64,000 nucleotides of DNA, taken from assembly GCA_043745295.1 (NCBI GenBank), contig JAYTTN010000714.1, positions 1 through 64,000 of the forward strand, given 5' to 3'. The DNA comes from JALHQU01 sp043745295. Lineage in GTDB: Bacteria; Planctomycetota; Planctomycetia; Gemmatales; Gemmataceae. The notes under the pieces were generated by a model. That model had not been told where the DNA came from, did no database searches, and saw nothing but the letters and a program-made list of their open reading frames with translations. The translations under genes were made by a program, and so were the position numbers. Positions 51,627-60,195 of the stretch are shown here, in pieces (position 1 is the stretch's first letter; every line of letters begins with the position of its first letter).

Positions 51627-52172
51627 TTAGCAGCGGAGGACGGTGCAGGAGATGGCGAGCAGGTGGCCGGACGGGGGCGGGAGGGGCAGCAAGGCTACGG
51701 CGTGCCGCGACGGCGTGAATCCGCCGAACACGGAGTCCGCAGCGGCGGGCAGCAGTTGATCGAGGACGTGCCGGTCGTCAACCGAGGTGCGTTCGGCCGC
51801 CGGCTGTGGGCCGTCCTGGGCGACGACAAGCGGGATGTGCTTGCACTGGCACGGCTGCCCGTGCGCGATCACTGGATCGGAGTCGGCGGGGGGAGCCTGG
51901 GTAGACGCGGCGTCAGACGGGTCGTCGCTTGCGCGGCGGCACGAACACCGCTTCTCGGACGCGCAGACCTGCCGGCCGCTGCCGTCAACCGCCCCGCGAG
52001 GTTGGACACCCTGATCGGGGACGCCTTCGTCCTGGCAACAGGTGCAAGTCGTCCAGAATGCGTCGATGCACACGCGGCCCTTCGGGCTGATGCAGAGCGA
52101 GAACGCCGGGCCGGCGATCGTCGCCGTGGCCTGCGTTAGCAGTAGCATCAGGGAAAGGATTCGCCGCGTCAC
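51627..52172 (-). CDS. Secreted hypothetical protein with Cys/His pattern
   Basis: 181 residues from a GTG. The signal peptide (to about residue 21, ATIAGPA) is followed by CISPKGRVCIDAFWTTCTCC and QPCQCKHIPLVVAQ; the pattern of Cys pairs with a His, together with a low-complexity middle, suggests metal binding. The last part is hydrophobic (LLPLPPPSGHLLAI). It is the first gene of the RND operon. Function unknown. In planctomycetes such proteins appear upstream of cus-type genes, but I cannot name a family. Confidence 0.6.
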   Translation of the reverse strand: MTRRILSLMLLLTQATATIAGPAFSLCISPKGRVCIDAFWTTCTCCQDEGVPDQGVQPRGAVDGSGRQVCASEKRCSCRRASDDPSDAASTQAPPADSDPVIAHGQPCQCKHIPLVVAQDGPQPAAERTSVDDRHVLDQLLPAAADSVFGGFTPSRHAVALLPLPPPSGHLLAISCTVLRC

Positions 52173-52638
52173 AGCCTTCCAGCCTCCCGCACAGGTCTCA
52201 TCCGTCGGTGGACAGCTCGATGCTCCCCAACCCGACCAGTATACGGCACTCTCGTAGTGCGCTTTCTAAAATCTACCCGATCCGACCGAACTCGGCAATA
52301 CCAGACGGCCCCGTGCCCGTTCTAGGCGTGGTACGATGTGGCCAAACTGCGACCAGCGGTGTCTAACCCTTTTCTTCGGCACAATCGTCCGTCCGCTCCA
52401 GTCCATTCTCACTGGGTCACTCGTTGTGGCTTGTGGTGACAGCCACCATATACCCGCTCACCGGCGTTCGCCGCCCGGACCTCGGAGTAGCCGGTTGCCG
52501 ATCCGTCCGCTCCATTACGCGATTGGCCGCATCCCCGTCAGTCCAACTCATCCGCCTCTACCCCCGGCCGTGACCGTGCTTCGGCTGGAACAACTCGCGG
52601 AGCAGGTGCGCCGACGCGGCGAGGATAGGTTCGACGGC
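52173..52638. other. Intergenic region before the metal operon
   Basis: 466 bases with no convincing gene. It separates the stop of the nuclease gene from the start of the metal operon (both on the minus strand), so the operon promoter must lie here. I could not identify a metal-responsive operator. Confidence 0.35.
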
Positions 52639-53370
52639 TTACTTGCCGGTCTTCCGTCGGCTCGAAGCTTTCCGCTTCGGCTTACCCGCCACCGGCGGCG
52701 GGTCCGGCCGCAGCGGCGAGTTCGGGTCGCCGGCCATGAAGAGGTGGTGGATCAACATCGGGTCGGTGCGCGTGCTTCGCGCATGGCACGTTTCTCTGAC
52801 CCTGGGATCGGTCGGCCGAACGGTCGAGGTCAAAAAGGCTCCGGGGGCCGGCATCCCGAGGTCGCCGTACATCCCGCGGATGTTCTCTTCGACGCCCGCG
52901 ATCGCCCCGGGCACGTCGCCGTTCAGCACGAAGGCGAGCATCCCGCCGAACCGCACCGAGTTGGCGTACTGCCCGCGGACGAACCGGAGCATGCCGAACC
53001 GGACGTACTCGACGAAGTACGGGCGGGGCGTTCCGCCGGCGTGGTCCCGCACGTTGATCCGCTTGCACTCCAGGCAGAAGTAGATGTCCTCGCGCGGGAC
53101 GGGCGGCGAGAACACGATGTCCATCCGCCCCTGGTCCTGCCCCGCGGCCGGGTCGAGTTCGACCAACTGCGTGTCGATGCGGAACGGCAGGTTGCGGCTG
53201 TTGCGGGACTGGCGGAGCGCGCGGCACAGGGCCTCGGACACCGGGTCTTCGCGGTCGTTGCCGGCGGGGGCCGGCATCGCCTCCCAGGTCGCCACCACGA
53301 GGTCGAGGATGTCAGGCACCTGGGACTCGATGAAACCGACCCACTCGTCGGGCGATCCGAAGTGCGTCAT
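52639..53370 (-). CDS. PD-(D/E)XK-type nuclease, partner of the methylase
   Basis: 243 residues. GRMDIVFSPP followed by DIYFCLECKRINV gives D84, then E101-C-K103 sixteen residues later: the D...ExK catalytic core of the restriction endonuclease-like fold. The N-terminus is helical; the C-terminus is basic (AGKPKRKASSRRKTGK). ATGA overlap with the methylase stop shows coupled translation. It is probably the restriction or DNA-cleaving part of a modification system. I do not know this exact family. Confidence 0.75.
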   Translation of the reverse strand: MTHFGSPDEWVGFIESQVPDILDLVVATWEAMPAPAGNDREDPVSEALCRALRQSRNSRNLPFRIDTQLVELDPAAGQDQGRMDIVFSPPVPREDIYFCLECKRINVRDHAGGTPRPYFVEYVRFGMLRFVRGQYANSVRFGGMLAFVLNGDVPGAIAGVEENIRGMYGDLGMPAPGAFLTSTVRPTDPRVRETCHARSTRTDPMLIHHLFMAGDPNSPLRPDPPPVAGKPKRKASSRRKTGK

Positions 53371-56300
53371 GCGCCCCCCTTTGGGGAACGCATGAGGATG
53401 GTGCCGGCGATCTCGTCGGCGTCGTTCATCGCCGCCGTCTGCGTCCAGAACCGCTGCCCGATCGGCTTGACCACATAAAGCCGGTTGCTGTCGAACACCA
53501 TGACCCCGCGGACCACGTCAAGCGTGGCAGATTTGCGCGGGATCGCCTTCCGGACGGCATCGAGTATCTGGACCAGACTCCTTCCGGCGTCGGGCATCGT
53601 CTCGTTGACGCGGGAGCGATCTACCTTCTCAAGCACCGTCACCCCGACGCCGAGTAACCCCGACCCGTGGACCTGACCGCGAACCGCGAACGGGCCGCCC
53701 TTGGCCCAGCCGTTCAGCATCTCGCACACCCGGTCGCGGTAGGCTTCCTGCTGCGCGGCCGTGGCGGGAGTCAGGGTCGGCACGACCTTCTGCGCGCGGG
53801 TCGGCCGGGTGCTGTCGATGACGACCCGGACCGTGTCTTCGATCAAGCTTTTTTCGAGCGGGATGATGTCGAAGTATTCTTCGATGAGCGGCTCGATCTT
53901 CGCGCTGGCGGCCCGGACGACGCCGGCCCGGTCCACGAAATCCGCGTCCGCACTACGGGCCGCGTCATCGACGATCTTCGCCACGTCGCGGACGATCTGC
54001 CGGCTGCGTTTCGGGTCGGGCTGTTGCTCGGGCAGCGGGAACGGCAGCCGCATGATCTCCTCGACGTGGACCTCCTGCCGGCTGATGCCCCAGTTCGACG
54101 AGGTGTGGAACAGAAAGTAGCGGGCCAGTGGGGTGCGGAGGTAGGCCGCCAGGAACATCAACAGTTCTCTGTCACCGCTGGGGCCGGACACGCCTCTTAG
54201 CGCGTGCTGGAACGATACGTCGAAGTCGGCGTAGGCGATGCTGCTAAACCCCTTCGACACGATGACGTGCGGCCCGCGGAAGATGTCCGTATTCTGGATC
54301 AGCCGCCGCACATCGACATCGGACGCCTGCCGCGTCTGGCAGTCCCGTTCGAGCAGGATGAGTTCCAGGGCGGCGGAAGTCGCAGGAATAAACTTCCTGC
54401 CGGGCAGCTTTAGTCGCTTGCGCGAGGCTTCGGGGTCGTTCTCCCCGAACGGCTGGAACCCCTCGGCCATGAGCCAGGGCTTGGCGCTCACCCGTTCCCG
54501 CGGCTGGCGGACCACGTCCCGCAGTCGGGGGTAAAGCGTCAGACGGTCCAGCAACCGCCAATCTCTCGGCGTCGCCCAGAACCGCTGCTTCCAAAGCTGG
54601 GGCGCGTCCGGGCCGTCGAGGTCCTGGAGCAGTGCCCCGACCGTCAGCGAAGTTCGGTCCTGCGGGGCGATGGTGATGACCTCCGCCTTCGTCACCGTCC
54701 AGTCGGCCTTCGGCCCCCAATACTCGATGCGGTGCGCGGTGTCGGCCGGGGGCGGTTGGCGGTAGCTCACGACGAGCGCGGGGTGGCCGGCCTTCTCGAA
54801 CAGGAAGCGTTGGAAGTCGGCCAGGTTCAGGACGCGGTCGATGGCGTGCGCGCGGACCCACGCCTTCTGGAACGGCAGGGCGGTCGAGCTGTGGTTGAAG
54901 AGGACGCCGTGCGGCAGCACGAAACACACCCGCCCGGCGGCGGAGACGTGTTCGGCCGCCTTCCAGATGAACGCGGCGGCGATCTGCTTGTCCGGCAGCG
55001 GCCGCGCGTGGGTCGCACACCATTGGCCCGCCGGCGTGTCGCCGGTGGCGATGCTGCCCCACGGCGGGTTGCCGATGACGAGTGAGACATCCTTGGGGAA
55101 CCAGCCGTCGGCGGCGAAGAAGTCGGCTTCGCGGATGTTGCCCTGGCCCTGGTCGGCGTGTGGTTCGTCCTGCGGGACCACCAGTCGGGGCAGTGCCCGG
55201 CCCCGCTCCTGGAGCGCCTGGATGTCGGGCGGGGTGAGCTGGTCGAGATAGGCGAGGTAGAGGCTGAACGCAGTGATCCGGCACGCCGTCAGGCTGACAT
55301 CGACGCCGAACAGGCTTTCCTGGAGCAGCCGCATCAGCTCCTTCGCCTTACGGTCGTTGCGGGCGGTCGGGTTCGCCTGCTTCCACTCCTCCGCGATCCG
55401 GTTGAACAGGCCGACGAGGAAAATCCCCGACCCGCAGGCCGGATCGAAGAACCGCTTCCCGAGCAGGGTTTCGGTGCCGTCCAGTGCCGTGTCGAGGACG
55501 ACCTCGGCCAAGAACCGGGGCGTATAGAACGCGCCCTTCTGCTCCTCCGAGGCGGTCAGGAACCGCTCGTAGATGGCGCTGATGGTCTCGATGGGGATGA
55601 ATTTGAAGTCGTAGAGCTGGAACAGCACCCCCTGCCCGCCGCCGACGCTCATGCCCTGGAAGAACTCGTCCAGCGTGCGAATGTGTTGGTCATGGATTAG
55701 CTCCTTTTCCGCCGCCAGGTCGTTGCTGAACAGGTCGCCGTTGAAGTCCTCCTTCAGCTTCTCGAACAGGCGATACAGCCCGTCCTTGGCCGCGGCCGGC
55801 GACGGGTTGCCGAGCAGCCCGCGCAGGTCGGCCGCCCCGCGGACACCCAGGTCGGACAGGTAGCGGTCGCCGATGACCTCGCGGTCGAACAGGTAGCAGG
55901 TGAACACGAGTCGGCAGAGCAGCGCATTGAGGACGGGCGCGGGGATGCGCTTGCGGGTCGCGGCGTCGAGCCTGTCCCGGGTGAGTTGCAGGTTGTCGAG
56001 CAGGTGCCGGTCTACCCGCTGCTTCGGGTCGAACGACCGCTTGTGCCGGTGGAAGAACTCCCCGGATTCGATGGCGACGACGAACTCTTTCAGACCCTCG
56101 GCCACCCGCGCCAGGCTGTCCACCAGGCTGGGCGGTGCCGTCGCAGCGACCGTGGCCGGCTCGGGGCGGGTCATGCCCGAGTAGACGTGAACGCGGTCGT
56201 CCGTCACCAGGATGAGGAGCGACGCGCCGCCGTGGTTCCAGAACTGCCGGTGGAGTTCGGCGACGGCCTCCGGGGTGATCCGCTTGACGAGCTTGAAGTA

Positions 56301-56483
56301 CGCCAGCGGGGAGTGGTCAACGCAGAGAATCCCATCGACCTTGAGGACATCGAACGCCCGGCGCAGCAGGTGGGCCTGCGGCGTCGAGGGGGTCATCTCG
56401 GCCTTGCTGGTGAACAGGTTGGGCGGGTTCCGCCCGTCGAGACCGAACTCCCTTCGCCAGTCCGCCGCCGGGGTCGCGGGCAT
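53367..56483 (-). CDS. N6-adenine DNA methyltransferase, type IIG/Eco57I-like
   Basis: 1038 residues. Motif I is FFDPACGSGIFLV (near 351) and motif IV IGNPPWGS (near 471), in the order and spacing of gamma-type N6-adenine methylases of the Eco57I/BREX PglX/type I HsdM sort. The C-terminal 500 residues include FRGPHVIVSKG and a TaqI-like specificity region, then helical sequence. The N-terminal 200 residues are not a clear nuclease, and there is no PD-ExK motif. It starts 3 bases after the HTH gene and overlaps the nuclease gene. Thus the three-gene operon could be a restriction-modification or a defence system. Confidence 0.85.
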   Translation of the reverse strand: MPATPAADWRREFGLDGRNPPNLFTSKAEMTPSTPQAHLLRRAFDVLKVDGILCVDHSPLAYFKLVKRITPEAVAELHRQFWNHGGASLLILVTDDRVHVYSGMTRPEPATVAATAPPSLVDSLARVAEGLKEFVVAIESGEFFHRHKRSFDPKQRVDRHLLDNLQLTRDRLDAATRKRIPAPVLNALLCRLVFTCYLFDREVIGDRYLSDLGVRGAADLRGLLGNPSPAAAKDGLYRLFEKLKEDFNGDLFSNDLAAEKELIHDQHIRTLDEFFQGMSVGGGQGVLFQLYDFKFIPIETISAIYERFLTASEEQKGAFYTPRFLAEVVLDTALDGTETLLGKRFFDPACGSGIFLVGLFNRIAEEWKQANPTARNDRKAKELMRLLQESLFGVDVSLTACRITAFSLYLAYLDQLTPPDIQALQERGRALPRLVVPQDEPHADQGQGNIREADFFAADGWFPKDVSLVIGNPPWGSIATGDTPAGQWCATHARPLPDKQIAAAFIWKAAEHVSAAGRVCFVLPHGVLFNHSSTALPFQKAWVRAHAIDRVLNLADFQRFLFEKAGHPALVVSYRQPPPADTAHRIEYWGPKADWTVTKAEVITIAPQDRTSLTVGALLQDLDGPDAPQLWKQRFWATPRDWRLLDRLTLYPRLRDVVRQPRERVSAKPWLMAEGFQPFGENDPEASRKRLKLPGRKFIPATSAALELILLERDCQTRQASDVDVRRLIQNTDIFRGPHVIVSKGFSSIAYADFDVSFQHALRGVSGPSGDRELLMFLAAYLRTPLARYFLFHTSSNWGISRQEVHVEEIMRLPFPLPEQQPDPKRSRQIVRDVAKIVDDAARSADADFVDRAGVVRAASAKIEPLIEEYFDIIPLEKSLIEDTVRVVIDSTRPTRAQKVVPTLTPATAAQQEAYRDRVCEMLNGWAKGGPFAVRGQVHGSGLLGVGVTVLEKVDRSRVNETMPDAGRSLVQILDAVRKAIPRKSATLDVVRGVMVFDSNRLYVVKPIGQRFWTQTAAMNDADEIAGTILMRSPKGGA

Positions 56484-56486
56484 GTC

Positions 56487-56729
56487 TCAGCCCCCCGCGG
56501 CCGGCGCGGCGGCCGGTTCAGATACGAGTTCGTAGGCCCAGTGGCGTGACCGGCGGACCGGCCGGATGGCGTAGCCGCGTTCGCGGAGCGCGGTGATATC
56601 GCGGGCGACGGTCGGCACCGACACCCCGAGCTTCTCCGCCAGTGCGGGCGTCGAGTCGAGGCCGTCGCGCAGCAGGCGAACCAGCTCGTAGAGCCGCCGT
56701 TCGATCCCGAGTGCCTTTTCGTAGCGCAT
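56487..56729 (-). CDS. Small HTH regulator of the methylase operon
   Basis: 80 residues from the ATG at 56729 (AAGGGGA upstream). LYELVRLLRDGLDSTPALAEKLGVSVPTVARDITALRERGYAI is a classic HTH_11/DeoR-type winged helix, as at the N-terminus of WYL-domain regulators; the WYL part is missing. It lies 3 bases before the methylase start, so it likely controls this operon. WYL-type regulators often govern antiphage defence genes. Confidence 0.8.
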   Translation of the reverse strand: MRYEKALGIERRLYELVRLLRDGLDSTPALAEKLGVSVPTVARDITALRERGYAIRPVRRSRHWAYELVSEPAAAPAAGG

Positions 56730-56928
56730 CACCGTCCCCTTCGCGGCAACCGTATCCCGGCGCGATAGAGTTGTCAATCGCCGTAGGGACGAATGTGCAG
56801 TACCACGCAAGGATTTCGCGCAGTTCAGTAGCGGCTGGGCCGATGGTAGCGATACCCTCGGACTGCCGGACCGCAGTAGCGGCTCGCACGAGGTGGACCC
56901 CATCCCCCTCCTTCCCCTGAATGCCTTC

Positions 56929-57006
56929 TTATCCACAGGAAGCGGTCGGCGACTACAGGTAAAGAAAATATATGTATAAATATATATGTTTGCGCGAATA
57001 AGTTAC
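56929..57006. other. DnaA box and AT-rich island
   Basis: A perfect TTATCCACA DnaA box (56929-56937), then from about 56964 a run of alternating A/T (AATATATGTATAAATATATA and neighbours) until 57002, very unlike the GC-rich surroundings. This is the composition of an unwinding region and could be the remnant of an origin beside the relaxase relic. Confidence 0.45.
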
Positions 57007-57007
57007 C

Positions 57008-57290
57008 GTGGCCGACCGCTACCGGGTTCTGGCCGATGCGTACATGGCGACCGCCCGCGAGACGAAGGCGAACGGCGAGGCCATGACGGCCCTAGTAGTC
57101 AGCCTGCATCACCCGGAGCGTCCGCGGGGCGCTGAAGGCCGAGGGCAAGCTCGGGGCGGTACACGTCCTGCCGGTCTGGCGGCCAGCCCACCTGGCCGAG
57201 GCCTTGAAGGGAGACGCGGCAAACTACGAGCCGGACGACCTTCTCCCCTTCCATCAGAACGCGCCTCGCCACCCAGCCTTGCGCTCGGCC
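57008..57290 (+). pseudogene. Decayed relaxase-helicase (TraA-like) fragment
   Basis: Two frames show clear similarity to the helicase part of the relaxase at 17963-20641: first DRYRVLADAYMATARETKANG and TALVVS, then after a frameshift near 57110 VRGALKAEGKLGAVHV, WRPAHLAEALKGDAANYEP and DDLLPFHQNA. The intact relaxase has ERYQELASAYLAASNEHTRDG, TALVVSPTHAEAARVT, AIRTALKTDGRLG, LPAHLTGPQKADATQYDPGD and LIQFQQNA. No start or end of a full gene remains. Relic of another conjugative or mobilizable element. Beyond it, 57290-57434 holds nothing recognisable. Confidence 0.72.
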
Positions 57291-57434
57291 CGGACGGTGA
57301 CGCGGGTGGCGGGGAAGCCTGCGGCCGCACCTCGGGGTCGTAATCACGACCCATTGCCATTCTGTGTTCCCCTATCACCTGAGTTGTGGTCCGCAGCGCC
57401 GACGACCGCGACAGACTCGCTGTACAAGAATTAA

Positions 57435-57462
57435 TTGCAATGTACCGCACAACCTGTAGTAT
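57435..57462 (+). promoter_or_regulatory. Candidate promoter of czc operon
   Basis: TTGCAA (57435-57440) and TAGTAT (57457-57462) are separated by 16 bases. The -10 lies just 8 bases before the ATG at 57471, so the transcript would be almost leaderless. Confidence 0.3.
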
Positions 57463-57470
57463 CGCATACT

Positions 57471-57794
57471 ATGATCAAGTTTGCTGTCTATATTATTTTC
57501 GTTATGTCATTTATCGCAACGCCGGCGCTCGCGTATGTTTGTGAGCTAGGATCGGGCTGCATAACGGTTGAAGTCGTGGCGACGGCCGGACACGACAAGG
57601 CGGATCATGGCGGGAGTAAAGCCATCGGCCACCGCTGCTGCTGCACTTCACACACCCAATACGGCGACTGCTCCGCGGCCCACCCGTCATCTCCTTCGTT
57701 GGCGATGACGAAACGCCGCTTGCCGCCCCACGCGGAAACGTCCCAGACGGCTTCCGCCCCCGACCCGCTTTTGGAGCCGCCCTCGCGCAGCTAA
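57471..57794 (+). CDS. Small secreted Cys/His protein at head of czc operon
   Basis: 107 residues. A signal peptide (MIKFAVYIIFVMSFIATPALAY) precedes a short mature part containing CELGSGC, HDKADHGG and HRCCCTSHTQYGDCSAAH, which resembles small CzcI/CopL-like periplasmic metal-sensing or binding proteins found ahead of czcCBA genes. The end is Ser/Pro-rich. No strong ribosome-binding site is visible. It precedes czcC by about 100 bases. Confidence 0.6.
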   Translation: MIKFAVYIIFVMSFIATPALAYVCELGSGCITVEVVATAGHDKADHGGSKAIGHRCCCTSHTQYGDCSAAHPSSPSLAMTKRRLPPHAETSQTASAPDPLLEPPSRS

Positions 57795-57891
57795 TCCGCC
57801 GCTAGCGGCGTTCGTGGCAAGCTCCCTCGCTAACCGAGGCGCGGGCCACTGCAATTCCCCATCCAGCAACATCACCTTTGTGAGTCAAAAT

Positions 57892-59238
57892 ATGATGCGT
57901 CTCATTGCGCACCTTCTGTGCGCAGCCGCCCTGTCGGGCACCGCCGCCGCCAACGACAAGATACTCCTCGCTGAAGTGAGCACCGATTCGCCACCCGTCG
58001 CACCGCCCGCCGCAGATCGCGGCCGCTCCGGGGGGGTGGCCGTCACCCTGGACGACGCCATCCTGGAGGCACTTGCCAACTCGCCGCGACTGCGGGCCGC
58101 CCAGGCGTCGGAGGAAGCACGCCGCGGAGAGCGGCGGCAGGCGGGTGCCCTCCCGAACCCCGAGGTGAGTTACAGCAAAGAAAATGTCCGGGCAGGCAGC
58201 GCCTACAAAGCTATCAGCCCGGCCCAGAACGTCTACGGTGTCTCCCAGCTCGTCGAAGTGGGCGGCAAGGTCGCGGCGCGGAAACACGTCGCCAACACGG
58301 GGGTCCAGATCGCCTGCCTGGAGTCCAAGGCGGCCGCCTTGGACATGGTGCGGGACATCACCATCGCCTACGCCGAGGCGGTGGCCGCGGAGGAGAATGT
58401 GGGCCTCGCCGCGGAGCAGAAATCCCTGGCCGAGGACGTCCTCAAGTCTGTCGGCGTCCGCGTCGATGCCGCCGCGTCGCCGCTGATCCAGAAGAGCCGC
58501 GCCGAAGTGGAGCGGACCGCCGCGGCCGTCGCGCTGGACTCCGCGAGACGGGAACGCACCATCACCCGCTCGGCCCTCGGGGCGCTGATGGCGCGGGGGG
58601 ATGCGGCGTTCACGCTCGACAAGCGCGCCTTCTTCACACTCGCCAAGCGCGACACGCGGGCGGGGCCGGAGAGGCTCAAGGGCAATCCGGACGTGTTGAA
58701 GCTGAGCTCCTCGATCGAACGTTCGAAGGCCGTCCTGGATTTGGAACGGGCGAACGCCGTACCCGACCCGCGGCTCGTCGCGAGCCTCGTCGAAATCCCC
58801 AGTGCGAAGGACCGGGCACTCGTCGTCGGGGTGTCGCTGCCGATCCCGGTGTTCAACGCCAACCGGGGGAACATCGACCGGGCGCGGGGCGAACTGTCCC
58901 GGGCCGAGCAGGTCGGCCGCGACGCCGCGCTGTCGCTCGGGGCCGACCTGACGCGGGCGCAGCAGCAGATGGACAACGCCTACATGCAAGCGCAGGCGCT
59001 CAAGACCCAGATTCTCCCTTCGGCCCAGAAGGCGTTCTCGTTGGCCCGGGCGGGCTACGGGCAGGGCCGCTTCCCGTACCTCGAAGTGCTGGACGCGCAG
59101 CGCAGCCTGTTCGGCGCGAAGCAACAACAGATCGCGGCACTGAAGGCGTACCACACGGCGCGGGCCGTGTTGGAACGCCTCATCGCCCACCAGGCCGAAA
59201 GCCTAAATAAAGGAGTGTATCAGAATGAAAACTACTAG
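57892..59238 (+). CDS. czcC: TolC-family outer-membrane factor (CzcC-like)
   Basis: 448 residues from the ATG at 57892; the ATG at 57895 is equally likely. Signal peptide MMRLIAHLLCAAALSGTAAAND. The outer-membrane efflux repeats appear as VTLDDAILEALANSPRLRAAQ and GVSLPIPVFNANRGNIDRARGELSRA; the final part is FPYLEVLDAQRSLFGAKQQQ. It forms the outer channel for CzcB and CzcA. The stop overlaps the czcB start by 14 bases. Not lipid-anchored, unlike the TolC protein at 42995. Confidence 0.88.
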   Translation: MMRLIAHLLCAAALSGTAAANDKILLAEVSTDSPPVAPPAADRGRSGGVAVTLDDAILEALANSPRLRAAQASEEARRGERRQAGALPNPEVSYSKENVRAGSAYKAISPAQNVYGVSQLVEVGGKVAARKHVANTGVQIACLESKAAALDMVRDITIAYAEAVAAEENVGLAAEQKSLAEDVLKSVGVRVDAAASPLIQKSRAEVERTAAAVALDSARRERTITRSALGALMARGDAAFTLDKRAFFTLAKRDTRAGPERLKGNPDVLKLSSSIERSKAVLDLERANAVPDPRLVASLVEIPSAKDRALVVGVSLPIPVFNANRGNIDRARGELSRAEQVGRDAALSLGADLTRAQQQMDNAYMQAQALKTQILPSAQKAFSLARAGYGQGRFPYLEVLDAQRSLFGAKQQQIAALKAYHTARAVLERLIAHQAESLNKGVYQNENY

Positions 59239-60190
59239 CCCCCGCCTTTTACTCGTTCTCGCCCTGCCGCTCGCCGCGGCAAGTTACTGGTCGCTTGCTC
59301 CCCTGCCCGCCGAAACCGCCGGCAGTTCCCAAGAGGACGGGAAGAGGCACGCAGACGAGCATTCCCAAGCGTCGCCAGACAGCACCGAGATTGGCGCGGA
59401 GGCGGCCGAAGCCGCAGGCATCAAGACCGAGACGGCGGGCGAAGCGTCGATCAGCGAGACCGTGACGCTGACCGGCCGGGTCACGTTGAACCAGAACACT
59501 CTGGCACAGGTGAAGGCCCGCTTCCCCGGCATCGTGCGCGAGGTGAAGCGGGGACAGGGCGAGATGGTCGCAGCCGGCGACGTGTTGGCAGTGGTCGAGA
59601 GCAACGACAGCTTGCAGCCCTACGCCGTGAAGTCGCCGGTCACCGGCGTCGTTCTAGCCCGCAACACCAACGTCGGAGATGTCGCGGGCGACACCCCCCT
59701 GTTTACCGTCGCCGACATCTCGGACGTGTGGGCGGAATTTCACGTATTCCCCCGCGATGTCGACAAGATCGCGGGGGGCCAGAAGGTTCGCGTCACCAGC
59801 TTCGAGGGCGGGCATAGCGGCGAGGCGACGATCGCCGTGGTCCTCCCCTTGGCGGAGTCCTCAAGCCAGACCGTCGTTGCCCGGGCCACGCTTCCCAACC
59901 CGCACGGCGTGTGGCGGTCGGGGATGACCGTCCGGGGCGACGTGGTGATCGACGAGCGGCAGGTCCCGCTGGCGGTTAGAAACTCGGCCATCCAGCACAT
60001 GGAAGGCAAAACGGTCGTTTTCGTCCAGGACGGGGAGCGCTACGCCATGCGGCCGGTCACGATCGGAGCGGCCGACGGCCAGTGGTCCGAGGTACGGGAA
60101 GGCCTGCATGCGGGCGAGCGCTATGTCAGCTCTAACAGTTTCATCATCAAAGCGGACATCGGCAAGGCCGGCGCCGAGGACAAGGAGTAG
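59225..60190 (+). CDS. czcB: RND periplasmic adaptor (CzcB-like)
   Basis: 321 residues, starting 14 bases inside czcC. N-terminal signal/anchor helix, a His-containing linker (DGKRHADEHSQASPD), the barrel-sandwich/lipoyl half motifs (ARFPGIVREVKRGQGEMVAAGDVL; SPVTGVVLARNTNVGDVAGDTPLFTVADISDVWAEFHV), then beta-barrel and membrane-proximal domains ending at AGERYVSSNSFIIKADIGK. It lacks the Cys-rich module of the other adaptor. It is shorter than CzcB of Cupriavidus (about 520 residues), lacking the extra C-terminal metal domain. Confidence 0.88.
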   Translation: MKTTSPRLLLVLALPLAAASYWSLAPLPAETAGSSQEDGKRHADEHSQASPDSTEIGAEAAEAAGIKTETAGEASISETVTLTGRVTLNQNTLAQVKARFPGIVREVKRGQGEMVAAGDVLAVVESNDSLQPYAVKSPVTGVVLARNTNVGDVAGDTPLFTVADISDVWAEFHVFPRDVDKIAGGQKVRVTSFEGGHSGEATIAVVLPLAESSSQTVVARATLPNPHGVWRSGMTVRGDVVIDERQVPLAVRNSAIQHMEGKTVVFVQDGERYAMRPVTIGAADGQWSEVREGLHAGERYVSSNSFIIKADIGKAGAEDKE

Positions 60191-60195
60191 ACGGG

